This document shows, piece by piece, positions 5,880-6,870 of a stretch of 6,870 bases of DNA. Source of the DNA: Verrucomicrobiota bacterium (GTDB lineage: Bacteria > Verrucomicrobiota > Verrucomicrobiia > Limisphaerales > UBA9464). Position 1 is the first letter of the stretch. Every line of letters starts with the position of its first letter. The translations under genes and the position numbers were made by a program. The notes under the pieces were generated by a model. The model was not told the origin of the DNA. It saw only the letters and a list, made by a program, of their open reading frames with translations, and did not search any database. The stretch spans positions 1 through 6,870 of the forward strand of contig JAFLEG010000241.1 in assembly GCA_017302195.1 (NCBI GenBank), written 5' to 3'.

Positions 5880-6870
5880 TCACCCCATATGGATCGGGCC
5901 TGCCTGCCGCACCATCAGGGATTCGGAAGCGGGGTCGAGCGCCAGATCCCCGCGCCGTATCGGTTCGGCATCGGTTAAACCGATCAGCGCCACCGCCAGC
6001 CAGGAGCAGAAGCCCACCAACCGGCGCCGGGATCCGGGGCGGAACCGGCGGATGGCATGGATGCGGTGAAGCAGCGGCTGAAGTTCCGAGTCCCCGCTGC
6101 CCAGCATCCGTGAGGTCATGGCAGGGGCCGCTCCAGAGTCCGGTACCGCCACGCGATCCAGGAGCTTCAGGATGACCTCGCCATACACCCGGCCGGCATC
6201 CGGCCGGGTTTCCAACGCGCGGGCATCGCAGTCTTCCTCCCGGTCCGCCCGCAGTTGGCGGGTCACCAGCCAGGCCACCGGATTGAACCAGTGGATGATC
6301 TCCACGGCGGCCAGCAGCCAGTTCAGCACGAGATCCCTCCGGTTCAGGTGCGCCAGTTCATGCAGGAAGACCAGCCGCAGTTCCTCGGAATCGAGATCGG
6401 CGATCAGTCCCCTCGGGAGCACCAGGCGGGGCCGGAAAAGCCCCAGAACACATGGGGACTGAATCCGCCGGGACTCCAGGATGGCCAGGGGGGTGGTGCA
6501 ACCGGAGGCCGTCTTGCAATTCTGCAGAATCCACCAGGTCTGCCACGAATCCAGCGGCCGGGCGGTCCGCTCGATCCACCAGGCCCAGAGCGCCGAGAGC
6601 ATCAGTCGTCCCAGCAGCAGGCACACGATCAACGCCCAGATTCCCTGAATCCATGGATTCTCCAGAATCCGAGTCCACAGCACCAACTCGGCGTCGTTCC
6701 AGGCGGGCTCGGTCCCGCGGGAATCGAGGACCCCCGGCGTTCCCACCCAGTTAAACAGGCTGACCGGGCTCGGCAGGGAAACCGGCCAGGCCAGCCGCAC
6801 GATGACGAGCATCCAGAGGCGGCACCGCCAGCAGGGCTCCAGATGCTCCCCCAAGGCCTGAATCACCAGC
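5880..6870 (-). CDS. M56 (BlaR1/MecR1-type) membrane metallopeptidase, 5' end beyond window
   Basis: The gene enters from the right edge; about 329 residues are visible and the first 20 or so, with most of the first membrane helix, are missing. Residues are counted from the codon at 6866. The segment WRCRLWMLVIVRLAWPVSLPSPVSLFN (13-39) matches the second helix and loop of BlaR1-like proteins. A helix follows at about 74-96. The zinc site is HELAH (169-173) in LVFLHELAHLNRRD, with the third ligand probably E210 in ADREEDCDARALE, and HWFNPVAWLV (192-201) between them, as in the family. VLGLFRPRLVLPRGL (140-154) is the usual M56 strand before the catalytic helix. A last hydrophobic stretch (284-297) is followed by only about 30 residues, so no penicillin-binding sensor domain is present. 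Family members cut a BlaI/MecI-like repressor after a signal; such a repressor gene, if present, would lie to the right, out of view. The GTG at 6866 is within the conserved region and should not be taken as the start. Confidence 0.9.
   Translation of the reverse strand, partial: LVIQALGEHLEPCWRCRLWMLVIVRLAWPVSLPSPVSLFNWVGTPGVLDSRGTEPAWNDAELVLWTRILENPWIQGIWALIVCLLLGRLMLSALWAWWIERTARPLDSWQTWWILQNCKTASGCTTPLAILESRRIQSPCVLGLFRPRLVLPRGLIADLDSEELRLVFLHELAHLNRRDLVLNWLLAAVEIIHWFNPVAWLVTRQLRADREEDCDARALETRPDAGRVYGEVILKLLDRVAVPDSGAAPAMTSRMLGSGDSELQPLLHRIHAIRRFRPGSRRRLVGFCSWLAVALIGLTDAEPIRRGDLALDPASESLMVRQAGPIHMG

Overview
The window is 6,870 bp of dense, GC-rich bacterial chromosome. It carries six complete or partial operon-type genes on the minus strand and one gene on the plus strand. 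No rRNA, tRNA, CRISPR array, insertion sequence or phage gene was seen. The gene set suggests a Gram-negative, heterotrophic bacterium from a high-GC lineage: an M56 (BlaR1-type) membrane peptidase, an exported PPP-type phosphatase, an Opp/Dpp peptide importer, and a PlsC-like acyltransferase paired with a family 2 glycosyltransferase. Verrucomicrobiota or a relative would fit, but this is an impression from gene content, not a phylogenetic result. Starts are often not ATG: the best starts are GTG for three genes and TTG for one.

Layout. At the left (1-1263, minus strand) is a two-gene unit, transcribed right to left. It holds a lysophospholipid-acyltransferase-like protein and then a DPM1/ArnC-like glycosyltransferase that runs off the window. 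Divergent from it (1329-2771, plus strand) is a secreted phosphatase with the complete PPP motif set. The 65-bp gap between the divergent genes contains a 26-bp imperfect palindrome. Convergent with the phosphatase (2797-5675, minus strand) is a tight operon for a peptide-type ABC importer: permease B, then ATPase D (ATGA overlap), then ATPase F (6-nt gap). A 204-bp spacer with two inverted repeats separates this from the 3' part of an M56 peptidase gene (5880-6870, minus strand), whose start lies beyond the right edge.

How the genes work together. The acyltransferase and glycosyltransferase probably act on membrane lipids or envelope glycans. The transporter would import peptides or similar small ligands using two different ATPases, but its second permease (C) and its substrate-binding protein are not here. 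The M56 peptidase would normally be a signal-transducing protease for a BlaI/MecI-type repressor, which would have to be encoded to the right. Nothing in the window clearly forms a new multi-gene system. The most notable points are the reduced B-D-F transporter cassette, the exported PPP-family phosphatase and the palindrome between the divergent genes.
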